Source of the DNA: Tropicimonas aquimaris
GTDB lineage: Bacteria > Pseudomonadota > Alphaproteobacteria > Rhodobacterales > Rhodobacteraceae
Length of the DNA: 64,000 bases
NCBI RefSeq assembly: GCF_042676185.1
Contig: NZ_JBHTJT010000007.1
Location: forward strand, 372,001-436,000
Reading direction: 5' to 3'
Shown: positions 16,550 through 23,985 of the stretch, one piece after another
Numbering within the stretch: position 1 is the stretch's first letter
Layout: each line of letters begins with the position of its first letter
Notes under the pieces: generated by a model
Database searches by the model: none
Told to the model about the DNA's origin: nothing
Seen by the model: only the letters and a program-made list of their open reading frames with translations
Program-made: the position numbers and the translations under genes

Positions 16550-18325
16550 TCAGGCGCCCTTCTGGGGCCGCATGTCGGCCGGGTCGATGCCGGCGACTTC
16601 CACCGGCTTCTTCATGGCGTCGCGCCGGAACGGCTCGCCAAGTTCCTGGTTGATCATCGCCTCGATCAGCGTCGTCTTTCCGGCGGCCTGGTCCTTGAGC
16701 GCCTGGTTCAGCGCGTCCGTCAACTCGTCCATCGTGCGGGCCACGACACCCTGCAGGCCACAGGCCCTGGCTATGCCGGCATAGCTAACCTGCTCGTCCA
16801 GTTCGGTGCCGACGAAATTGTCGTCGAACCAAAGCGTCGAGTTCCGCTTCTCGGCGCCCCACTGGTAGTTGCGGAAAACGACCTGGGTGATCGCGGGCCA
16901 CTCGCCGCGGCCGATGGCCGTGAGTTCGGTCACCGCAATGCCGAAGGCGCCGTCGCCGGAGAAGCCCACGACGGGCGTGTCGGGGCAGGCGATCTTTGCG
17001 CCGACGACCGAGGGCAGGCCGTATCCGCAGGGGCCGAAGAGGCCGGGGGCGAGGTATTTCCGGCCCCGTTCGAATGTCGGGTAGGCGTTGCCGATGGCGC
17101 AGTTGTTGCCGATGTCGGAGGAGATGATCGCCTCCTTCGGCAGCGCCGCCTGGATCGCCCGCCAGGCCATGCGGGGGCTCATCCACTCCGGCTTGGCGGC
17201 GCGGGCACGCTCGTTCCAGGTGGTGCCGGGATCGTCCTCCTCGTGGTCCATCGACGAGAGCTGCTGTGCCCAGGCGGACTTGGTCTGGGCTATGGTGGCC
17301 TTGCGCGCCTCGCGCCCCTCATCGCCGGCAGTGCCGGACAATTGCTCGAGGATCGCCTCGGCCACCTTCTTCGAATCCCCGACGATGCCCACGCTGACCG
17401 GCTTGGTCAGGCCGATACGGTCCGGGTTGATGTCGACCTGGATGATCTTGGCGTTCTTCGGCCAGTAGTCGATCCCGTAGCCGGGCAGGGTCGAGAACGG
17501 GTTCAGCCGGGTGCCGAGCGCCAGCACCACGTCGGCCTGCGCGATCAGTTCCATGCCCGCCTTGCTGCCGTTGTAGCCGAGCGGACCGGCAAACAGCGGG
17601 TGCGAGCCGGGGAAGGCGTCGTTGTGCTGGTAGCCGCAGCAGACCGGCGCGGTGAGCCGTTCGGCCAGCGCCATCGACGCGGGGATCGCGCCGCCGAGAA
17701 CCACGCCCGCGCCGTTAAGGATGACGGGGAACTTCGCCTCGGACAGCAGCCTGGCGGCCTCGGCGATGGCCTCTGCGCCACCGGAGGGACGCTCGAACTC
17801 GACCACCGCCGGCAGGTCGATGTCGATGACCTGGGTGAAGTAGTCGCGCGGCACGTTGATCTGGGCCGGGGCGGAGGCGCGATGCGCGTTCAGGATGACC
17901 CGGTTGAGCACCTCGGCCATGCGGGAGGGGTCGCGGACCTCCTCCTGATAGGCCACCATGTCCTTGAAGAGAGCCATTTGCTCGACTTCCTGGAAGCCGC
18001 CCTGGCCCAGCGTCTTGTTCGCCGCCTGCGGGGTGACCAGCAGGAGCGGCGTGTGGTTCCAGTAGGCCGTCTTCACCGCAGTCACGAAGTTGGTGATGCC
18101 GGGGCCGTTCTGCGCGATCATCATCGACATCTTTCCGGACGCACGGGTGTAGCCGTCGGCCATCATTCCGCCGGAGCCCTCGTGAGCGCAGTCCCAGAAG
18201 GTGATCCCGGCGCGGGGGAACAGGTCGGAAATCGGCATGAAGGCGGAACCGATGATGCCGAATGCATGCTCGATCCCGTGCATCTGGAGAACTTTGACGA
18301 AGGCTTCTTCGGTCGTCATTTTCAT
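16550..18325 (-). CDS. xsc: Sulfoacetaldehyde acetyltransferase
   Basis: 591-residue ThDP-dependent enzyme that converts sulfoacetaldehyde and phosphate to acetyl phosphate and sulfite in the cytoplasm. It matches Xsc in length, the N-terminal HGIEHAFGIIGSAFMPISD, the activating glutamate in CAHEGSGGMMADGYTRASG, and the cofactor motif GFSGDGAFGIAVTE with the later asparagine region FRNYQWGAEKRN. AGGAG sits 7 bases upstream of the ATG. No pta gene accompanies it here, although xsc-pta pairs are common. It is the shared endpoint for taurine (through Tpa) and sulfopyruvate (through ComDE). Two TauR-like decamers lie 77-109 bp upstream. Confidence 0.96.
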   Translation of the reverse strand: MKMTTEEAFVKVLQMHGIEHAFGIIGSAFMPISDLFPRAGITFWDCAHEGSGGMMADGYTRASGKMSMMIAQNGPGITNFVTAVKTAYWNHTPLLLVTPQAANKTLGQGGFQEVEQMALFKDMVAYQEEVRDPSRMAEVLNRVILNAHRASAPAQINVPRDYFTQVIDIDLPAVVEFERPSGGAEAIAEAARLLSEAKFPVILNGAGVVLGGAIPASMALAERLTAPVCCGYQHNDAFPGSHPLFAGPLGYNGSKAGMELIAQADVVLALGTRLNPFSTLPGYGIDYWPKNAKIIQVDINPDRIGLTKPVSVGIVGDSKKVAEAILEQLSGTAGDEGREARKATIAQTKSAWAQQLSSMDHEEDDPGTTWNERARAAKPEWMSPRMAWRAIQAALPKEAIISSDIGNNCAIGNAYPTFERGRKYLAPGLFGPCGYGLPSVVGAKIACPDTPVVGFSGDGAFGIAVTELTAIGRGEWPAITQVVFRNYQWGAEKRNSTLWFDDNFVGTELDEQVSYAGIARACGLQGVVARTMDELTDALNQALKDQAAGKTTLIEAMINQELGEPFRRDAMKKPVEVAGIDPADMRPQKGA

Positions 18326-18401
18326 GGGAAAGCTCCTGCAGGCAGATGCCCCGGGAGGGGCAGGATTGAAGGCCGTTTTACCCTTGGCGCCAGCGTTGGC
18401 G

Positions 18402-18434
18402 TTAGGTCCAGATGCGTCGGCGCGATAGGGCCAA
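18402..18434 (-). promoter_or_regulatory. Predicted TauR operator upstream of xsc (tandem decamers)
   Basis: On the - strand TTGGCCCTAT (18434-18425) is followed by CTGGACCTAA (18411-18402), same orientation, starts 23 bp apart. The second copy equals the CTGGACYTAA repeat reported for TauR of Rhodobacter capsulatus, as I recall it. The same pair, in swapped order and with the same 23-bp period, lies upstream of tpa. Confidence 0.65.
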
Positions 18435-18516
18435 TTTTCGGCGCGCCTCTCCAGCGGTGCGCAAGACTGCCTTCAGCATTCAGGGGACGTGCGGCCCACG
18501 GCTCAGGCGCACCACC

Positions 18517-19980
18517 TCATCCACCCTCGATGGCCCGCGCCAGCCGCGCGATCCCTTCGGGAATGCGGTCGGCGGCAATCGAGGAATAGGCCAGCCGGTA
18601 GTAGCGGTCACTGGCCCGTCCCGGCCCGAAAAACGCCCGTCCGGGCTCGATCAGCACGCCGTCGGCGCGCAGGCGTTCGGCCAGTTGCGTGGTGTTCACG
18701 CCTTCGGGCGCCCGCATCCAGTAGGAGGAGCCGCCGGAGGTCTCGCGACCGGCGAGCGTCAGCCCGTTCTCCCGCAGGCACCGCTCCATCACCGCCCTGC
18801 GCTGCCTGTAAGCGCGGCCCATGCGCCCGATCTGGGCCTCGTAATGGCCGAGCGACAGGAAATAGGCGGCCGTGCGCTGGATATGCCCGGGCGGGTGACG
18901 CAGCACCAGCGCCCGCAGCGCTCGCGCTTCGACGATGACCGGCGCCGGGGCGACGAGGTAGCCGAGACGGAGCCCGGGAAAGAGCGACTTGGAGAAGGAG
19001 CCTGTGTAGATCACGGAGCCCGATCGATCGAGCGATTTCAGCGCGGGCGAGGGGGATTTCGCGAAGGCGATCTCGAACTCGTAGTCGTCCTCGACGATCA
19101 CGAAACCTTCCTTGACGGCGCGCTCCAGCAGGGCCTTGCGCCGGTCGAGCGGCATCGTCGCGTTGGTCGGGCAATGGTGGCTTGGGGTGGTGAAGACCAC
19201 GTCTATGCCACCGGGGAGCGCCTCGGGGGGCAGCCCGCCCGCGTCGACGTCGATCGAGACGGTGTTGCACCGCGTCTGGGCCAGGATCTCGCGCAGCCCC
19301 GGGTAACAGGGGTTCTCATGCGCGGCGGTTCGACGTTGGGTGAGCAGGATCTGCGCGGCCGTCCAAAGTGCGTTCTGCGATCCCATGGTGATCAGGATCT
19401 CCTCCGGGCGGGCGGCGATGCCACGCCGCGGCAGGATGTGGCGCAGGATGTATTCGACGAGCCGCGGGTCGTCCTGTTCGTAGTAATCCGAGGTGAGCGC
19501 CTCGAAATCCTTCTGCCCGAGCGCCTGCAGGGCGCACAGCCGCCAGTTCTGGTGGTCGAAGAGCCGCGAATCCGCCTGGCCATAGATGAACGGGTAGGCA
19601 TAGGAGCGCCAGTCCGGCGGGCGGATCAGCGGCGCGTAGCCGGAGAAGCGGCGCCCGATGGCGCGGGACCAGTCCACCGGGCCGGCGGCCTCGACCTTGT
19701 TCTCGGGAAAGGCCGGCGGCAGCGGCGCGTTCTCCGAGATGAAATAGCCGGAGCGGCCGCGTGAGACGAGGTAATCGTTCGCGACCAGCTCGGTGTAGGC
19801 GATGGTGACGGTGATCCGGGCGATACCGAGATGCTCGGCCAGCCGGCGCGTCGAGGGCATCCGCTCCCCCGGGCTGAACCGCCCCGACAGGATCGCCTCG
19901 GTGACGCATTGCTGGATCTGCTGCTGCAGGGTCCGGTCGCTGTCCGGATCGAGGAAGAAGGTATCTGCCGGTATTGCCAT
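18517..19980 (-). CDS. tauR: MocR-type transcriptional activator of taurine genes
   Basis: 487-residue fusion of an N-terminal GntR-type winged helix (residues about 15-80; TRRLAEHLGIARITVTIAYTELV as the recognition helix region) to an aminotransferase-like domain. The PLP lysine lies in YTGSFSKSLFPGLRLGY. MocR proteins use PLP or its adduct as effector sensor; TauR activates tpa and xsc in the presence of taurine. It lies between tpa and xsc on the same strand, 191 bp ahead of xsc and 176 bp after tpa. Operator-like decamers are found upstream of xsc and tpa but none was noticed directly upstream of tauR. Confidence 0.9.
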   Translation of the reverse strand: MAIPADTFFLDPDSDRTLQQQIQQCVTEAILSGRFSPGERMPSTRRLAEHLGIARITVTIAYTELVANDYLVSRGRSGYFISENAPLPPAFPENKVEAAGPVDWSRAIGRRFSGYAPLIRPPDWRSYAYPFIYGQADSRLFDHQNWRLCALQALGQKDFEALTSDYYEQDDPRLVEYILRHILPRRGIAARPEEILITMGSQNALWTAAQILLTQRRTAAHENPCYPGLREILAQTRCNTVSIDVDAGGLPPEALPGGIDVVFTTPSHHCPTNATMPLDRRKALLERAVKEGFVIVEDDYEFEIAFAKSPSPALKSLDRSGSVIYTGSFSKSLFPGLRLGYLVAPAPVIVEARALRALVLRHPPGHIQRTAAYFLSLGHYEAQIGRMGRAYRQRRAVMERCLRENGLTLAGRETSGGSSYWMRAPEGVNTTQLAERLRADGVLIEPGRAFFGPGRASDRYYRLAYSSIAADRIPEGIARLARAIEGG

Positions 19981-20092
19981 GCGGGGCCGCTCTGCGGAGG
20001 TTCGGCCAGCAGGCTAGCGTGTCGGGAGCAGGAGCGCCACGGGGCGAACACGGCCGACCCACCGCGCCGAAGGCGCGGCCCGGCCCAACGGG

Positions 20093-20119
20093 TTTCGGGG
20101 CATCCCCGATGCCCCGAAA
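20093..20119 (-). terminator. Long perfect hairpin after tpa
   Basis: 11-bp perfect stem (TTTCGGGGCAT / ATGCCCCGAAA) with a 5-base loop, between tpa and tauR. A second smaller hairpin (GGACCG/CGGTCC, 20130-20147) lies closer to the tpa stop. Neither is followed by a clear T-run on the - strand, so they may attenuate rather than fully end tpa transcripts. Confidence 0.5.
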
Positions 20120-20156
20120 GTCGGCGGGAGGACCGTCGGAGCGGTCCTTGGTCAGA

Positions 20157-21536
20157 TCAGCCGAATACGCGGGTGAGCGCGCCGTCGATAGCGTCGGTGA
20201 TCCGGTCGATATCGTCCGGCGTCGCGATCAGGGCGGGCGACAGGCAGAGCGTGTTGTTGAACCCGGGCAGGGAGCGGTTGGTGACGCCGATGATGACGCC
20301 CTGCGCCATGCAGTCCGCGGCGACCGCCTGGGCCTGCTTCTCGTCCACCGGCTCCTTGCTGGCGCGATCCGCGACCAGTTCGGCGCCGCAGAACAGGCCC
20401 TTGCCGCGCACGTCGCCGATCACGGCGTGCTTCTCCTTGAGAGTCTCGAGGTTGGCGATCAGCCGTGCGCCCATCGCATTGGTGTTGTCGAGCAGCCCCT
20501 CGTCCTCGATGATCCGCATGTTCTCCAGCGCCGCCGCCGGCCCTGCGGTGCAGCCGCCGAAGGTGGAGATGTCACGGAAATAGTTCATCGGATCGCTCGG
20601 GTCGTCCTTGAACATTTCGAACACCGCCTCGGTGGTGACCGTGCAGGCGATGGCGGCGTAGCCGGAGGCCACGCCCTTGGCCATGGTCACGAAATCGGGC
20701 TTCACGCCGTAATGCTGGTAGCCGAACCAGGTGCCGGTGCGCCCGACGCCGCAGACGACCTCGTCGATATGCAACAGGACCTCGTATTTCGCGCAGATCT
20801 CCTGCACCCGCTCCCAGTAACCCTGCGGCGGGGTGATGACGCCGCCGCCGGCGGTGATCGGCTCGAGGCAGAGCGCGCCGACGGTGTCCGGCCCTTCGCG
20901 CAGGATCACCTCCTCGATGGCGTCGGCCGCCCGCTCGCCGTAGTTCTCGACATCCCACTGGGCGCGGTACTCGAGGCAATGCGGCACCTCCACGAAGCCC
21001 GGCGTGTAGGGCCCGTATTGCGCGCTCCGCTGCGGCTGGCCGCAGGCCGAGAGCGCGGTGATCGAGGTGCCGTGGTAGTCGCGCTCGCGGAACAGGATCT
21101 TGTGCTTGCGCCCGCCGTGCCGCTTCTCAGCGATCTGGCGCACCATCTTGAAGACCTTCTCGTTCGCCTCGGTGCCGGAGTTGTTGTAATAGACCCGGCT
21201 CATCCCCGGCATCTTGCTGATCAGCTTCTCGGCAAACAGCGAGCCCGGGATCGAGCCGGCGGATTGCGCGAAGTAGTTCAGCTTGACCAGTTGCTCCCGC
21301 ACCGCGTCGGCAATGCTTTCGCGCCCGTAGCCGACATTGACGGTCCAGACCCCCCCGGAGACCGCATCGAGATATTCCCGCCCGGTGGCGTCCCAGACGT
21401 TGATCCCCTTGCCCTCCACGATGATCCGGGGATCGGTGGTCTCGAGCGGCTTGTGCTGGAGCAGGTGGTGCCAGACATGGGCGCGGTCGGCCTCGATGAT
21501 ATGGCTGAGATCGTTGGACGGGGTGTCGAGCGTCAT
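20157..21536 (-). CDS. tpa: Taurine--pyruvate aminotransferase
   Basis: 459-residue class III (omega) aminotransferase. It transfers the amino group of taurine to pyruvate, giving sulfoacetaldehyde and alanine. Segments seen are the N-terminal VWHHLLQHKPL, YYNNSGTEANEKVFKM, FRERDYHGTS, the cofactor aspartate region DEVVCGVGRTGTWFGYQHYG, and the PLP-lysine segment TMAKGVASGYAA. The start MTLDTPSND was chosen for AAGGA at good distance and because the in-frame extension upstream is arginine/proline-rich translation of the promoter. Two TauR-like decamers lie about 94-126 bp upstream. No alanine dehydrogenase, often its partner, is in the window. Confidence 0.95.
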   Translation of the reverse strand: MTLDTPSNDLSHIIEADRAHVWHHLLQHKPLETTDPRIIVEGKGINVWDATGREYLDAVSGGVWTVNVGYGRESIADAVREQLVKLNYFAQSAGSIPGSLFAEKLISKMPGMSRVYYNNSGTEANEKVFKMVRQIAEKRHGGRKHKILFRERDYHGTSITALSACGQPQRSAQYGPYTPGFVEVPHCLEYRAQWDVENYGERAADAIEEVILREGPDTVGALCLEPITAGGGVITPPQGYWERVQEICAKYEVLLHIDEVVCGVGRTGTWFGYQHYGVKPDFVTMAKGVASGYAAIACTVTTEAVFEMFKDDPSDPMNYFRDISTFGGCTAGPAAALENMRIIEDEGLLDNTNAMGARLIANLETLKEKHAVIGDVRGKGLFCGAELVADRASKEPVDEKQAQAVAADCMAQGVIIGVTNRSLPGFNNTLCLSPALIATPDDIDRITDAIDGALTRVFG

Positions 21537-21629
21537 GGCGCGGTTCCTTAGGAGGGTCGAGAGGGGGCGTGCCGGGAACTCCGTCAACCGGCCAACCTGT
21601 TTTACATCTGCACGAAGTTCAAGCAGGTG

Positions 21630-21662
21630 ATAGGGCCAAATCGGGAGATCGCATAAGTCCAG
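21630..21662 (-). promoter_or_regulatory. Predicted TauR operator in the tpa/tauA divergent region
   Basis: On the - strand CTGGACTTAT (21662-21653) is followed by TTGGCCCTAT (21639-21630), same orientation, starts 23 bp apart, exactly the spacing at xsc. The position suits activation of tpa and may also serve the divergent tauABC promoter. A weaker match (CCAGACCTAT, 21679-21688) lies on the + strand nearby. Confidence 0.62.
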
Positions 21663-22112
21663 ATGGCGGGCGTTGTTGCCAGACCTATGCGGGTCTCTAA
21701 GCTCGATTTGCAAGAAGCGCATGGCACGCCGGCGAAAGCGGATCGCGGAGCAGGGGTGGCATGCAGGCAAGGCGAACAGGGGCGTTTCTGGATGGTTCAA
21801 GTCACCGGGTGGCTTCTTGCGGCGATGCGGCCGCCCCGGCCGGGTGCTGCCCCGGGGTGGGTGATGTCGCGGCGCAGGGCGGCGGTATCGGTGGATCCGG
21901 TCCGCCATTTCGCCAGCGCCTGGCGCCATCCGCAGCGTTCTTCGGCGGCGGCCGTTGAACCGTACGGCTTCGAGCCGAAGGTTTGCAGGTTGCCTGCGCT
22001 GTGCAATGCTTCGCAGGCAGGCGGTTCCGGCAACCGGAACCGAAGGGGCGCGACGCCCCATAACCAACGCACGCAAAGCCGTGCATCACTCCACCAACAG
22101 GGAGCACTACAT
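21663..22112 (+). other. 450-bp leader region of tauABC with serial hairpins, no gene
   Basis: No credible gene is seen between the tpa operator and tauA. Close to tauA there are four perfect inverted repeats, each with a three-base loop: CGGCT-tcg-AGCCG (21965-21977), GCAGG-ttg-CCTGC (21985-21997), GGTTCCGG-caa-CCGGAACC (22023-22041) and GGGGCG-cga-CGCCCC (22045-22059). An additional pairing GCCTGC...GCAGGC spans the middle. The last stem ends 54 bp before the tauA start. This could be a structured mRNA leader or a small palindromic repeat cluster. The reading frame of tauA is open through this region only because it is GC-rich. Confidence 0.5.
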
Positions 22113-23108
22113 ATGAATATGTCACTAAAGGCCCTCCTCGCCGGCAGCGCCATGGCGCTGTCCGCCAACGCTGCCGCGGCGATGGACGAGATCACCGTGG
22201 GCTACTTCCTCGAATGGCCGATGCCCTTCCAGTATGCGAAATCCATGGGGCTCTATGACGAGGCGATGGGCGTGAAGGTGAACTGGGTGTCCTTCGATGC
22301 CGGGACCGCGATGTCGGCAGCCATGGCATCCGGCGACGTTCAGATCTCCGTCAGCCAGGGCGTACCGCCCTTCGTCGTTGCCACCTCGGCCGGGCAGGAC
22401 CTGCAGATCGTCGACGTCGCCGTAAGCTATTCGGAGAACGACAACTGCGTCGTCGCCGAAGCGCTGGAGATCGACAAGGACAGCGCCATGGAACTCGAGG
22501 GCAAGAAGGTCGGTGTTCCGATCGGCACCGCCGCCCATTACGGCTTCCTCAAGCAGATGAACCACTTCGGCGTCGACATCACGACGATGGAGATCGTCGA
22601 CATGGCGCCGCCGGATGGCGCGGCGGCCTTTGCCCAGGGCAACCTGGACATGGTCTGCGGCTGGGGTGGCGCCCTGCGGCGGATGAAGGAGCATGGCAAC
22701 GTGCTGCTGACCGGCGCGGAGAAGGAAGAACTCGGCATCCTCGTGTTCGACGTGACCTCGGTGCCGGCCAGTTTCGCGGCCGAGAACGCGGAGCTTCTGT
22801 CCAAGTTCCTTAAGGTCACGGCGGATGCGAACGCCATGTGGAACTCCGGCGAGAAGACAGACGAGATGCTCGAGGTCATTGCCAAGGACGCCGGCATGGA
22901 CCTCGAAGCGACCCGTGAGACCATCGACACCTTCATCTTCCCCTCGGTCGAGGACCAGTTGAGCGAAAAGTGGCTCGGTGGCGGTGCGCAGGAATTCATG
23001 CTCGGCGTGGCGAGCGTGTTCAAGGAAGCCGGCAGCATCGACGCCGCGCTGGACACCTATTCCGACGCCGTGAACACCGGACCGTTGAGCGCCATCGGCG
23101 GCATGTGA
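22113..23108 (+). CDS. tauA: Taurine ABC transporter, substrate-binding protein
   Basis: 331-residue periplasmic binding protein. The N-terminus MNMSLKALLAGSAMALSANAA is a Sec signal peptide cleaved after AAAA near residue 23. The mature start DEITVGYFLEWPMPFQYAK and WVSFDAGTAMSAAMASGDVQIS fit the TauA/SsuA type. Its place ahead of TauB- and TauC-like genes and divergent from tpa supports taurine as ligand. GGGAG precedes ATG 22113; ATG 22119 is possible. A GC-rich hairpin follows the stop. Confidence 0.9.
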   Translation: MNMSLKALLAGSAMALSANAAAAMDEITVGYFLEWPMPFQYAKSMGLYDEAMGVKVNWVSFDAGTAMSAAMASGDVQISVSQGVPPFVVATSAGQDLQIVDVAVSYSENDNCVVAEALEIDKDSAMELEGKKVGVPIGTAAHYGFLKQMNHFGVDITTMEIVDMAPPDGAAAFAQGNLDMVCGWGGALRRMKEHGNVLLTGAEKEELGILVFDVTSVPASFAAENAELLSKFLKVTADANAMWNSGEKTDEMLEVIAKDAGMDLEATRETIDTFIFPSVEDQLSEKWLGGGAQEFMLGVASVFKEAGSIDAALDTYSDAVNTGPLSAIGGM

Positions 23109-23117
23109 CCCAAGCGA

Positions 23118-23141
23118 GGGCGGCGCCGTCCGGTGCCGCCC
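23118..23141 (+). terminator. Intercistronic hairpin tauA-tauB
   Basis: GGGCGGC / GCCGCCC stem (extendable past one mismatch) in the 70-bp gap after tauA, without a T-run. Likely a 3' stabiliser or attenuator that raises binding-protein mRNA over the other subunits. Confidence 0.45.
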
Positions 23142-23178
23142 CATTCCCTCCCACAGACCCGAAGGAGAGCGCCGCACG

Positions 23179-23985
23179 ATGGACGGCCTTCATATCGAGA
23201 ATATCTCCATGCGCTTCGATCTGCCCGACAAGACGCATGTTCAGGCGTTGAAGGACGTCTCGCTGGAAATCAAGACGGGCGAGATCGTGTCGGTGCTCGG
23301 CCCTTCTGGTTGCGGAAAGACCACCCTGCTCAACATCCTCGCGGGCTTTCTTGCCCCGACCAGCGGCCGGGTGAGGATGAACGGTCACGTCGTCAAGGGA
23401 CCGGATGCGGAACGCGGCATGGTGTTCCAGAAGGGCGCGCTCTTCGAATGGATGAGCGTGCGCAAGAACGTTAGTTTCGGCCTTCGGATGAAGGGCATGC
23501 CGCAATCCGAACGGCGCGTGATCGTGGATCACCTGCTGGAGACCGTCGGCTTGCGGGATTTCAAGGAAAAGGCCGTTTATGAACTGTCCGGGGGGATGCA
23601 GCAGCGGGTGGCGCTGGCGCGTTGCCTCGCCAATGATCCGGACGTGATCCTGATGGACGAACCGCTCGGCGCGCTCGACGCGCTGACCCGCGAAAAGATG
23701 CAGGGGCTGGTTCTGAAACTCTGGAAAGAGACCGGCAAGACGGTGATCCTTATCACACATTCGGTCGAAGAGGCGCTGCTGCTTGGTGAGCGGTTGATCG
23801 TGATGGCGCCGCGGCCGGGTCGGATCTATCGCGAATACAACCTTCCTTTCGCCGACAGGGGCGTCGATGCGGATCTGCGCGAGGTCAAGAAGAGCGAGGG
23901 CTTTTCCGAGACGCGTGACGAGATCCTGTCGATGATCTGGGAAATGGAAGAGGAGATCATGGGACGTTCGGAGACGGTGAAATGA
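23179..23985 (+). CDS. tauB: Taurine ABC transporter, ATP-binding protein
   Basis: 268-residue ABC ATPase. Walker A is GPSGCGKTT, the signature LSGGMQQRVALARCLA, Walker B VILMDEPLGALDA, and a switch histidine lies in ILITHSVEEAL. It powers the permease TauC in the cytoplasmic membrane. GAAGGAGAG precedes the ATG. Its stop overlaps the tauC start (ATGA). Confidence 0.93.
   Translation: MDGLHIENISMRFDLPDKTHVQALKDVSLEIKTGEIVSVLGPSGCGKTTLLNILAGFLAPTSGRVRMNGHVVKGPDAERGMVFQKGALFEWMSVRKNVSFGLRMKGMPQSERRVIVDHLLETVGLRDFKEKAVYELSGGMQQRVALARCLANDPDVILMDEPLGALDALTREKMQGLVLKLWKETGKTVILITHSVEEALLLGERLIVMAPRPGRIYREYNLPFADRGVDADLREVKKSEGFSETRDEILSMIWEMEEEIMGRSETVK

Noticed and set aside
21679..21688. Third TauR box (CCAGACCTAT) on the tauA side
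   Set aside because: Only 7 of 10 positions match and no partner box lies at 23 bp, so it is not called as an operator.
21537..22076. Upstream extension of tpa to 22076
   Set aside because: It runs through the predicted TauR operator and has atypical composition; the family start MTLDTPSND has its own AAGGA site.
21663..22112. In-frame N-terminal extension of tauA covering the leader
   Set aside because: It would bury a clear signal peptide at MNMSLKALLAG and consists of unrelated arginine/proline-rich sequence through a hairpin-rich leader; a ribosome site lies just before 22113.
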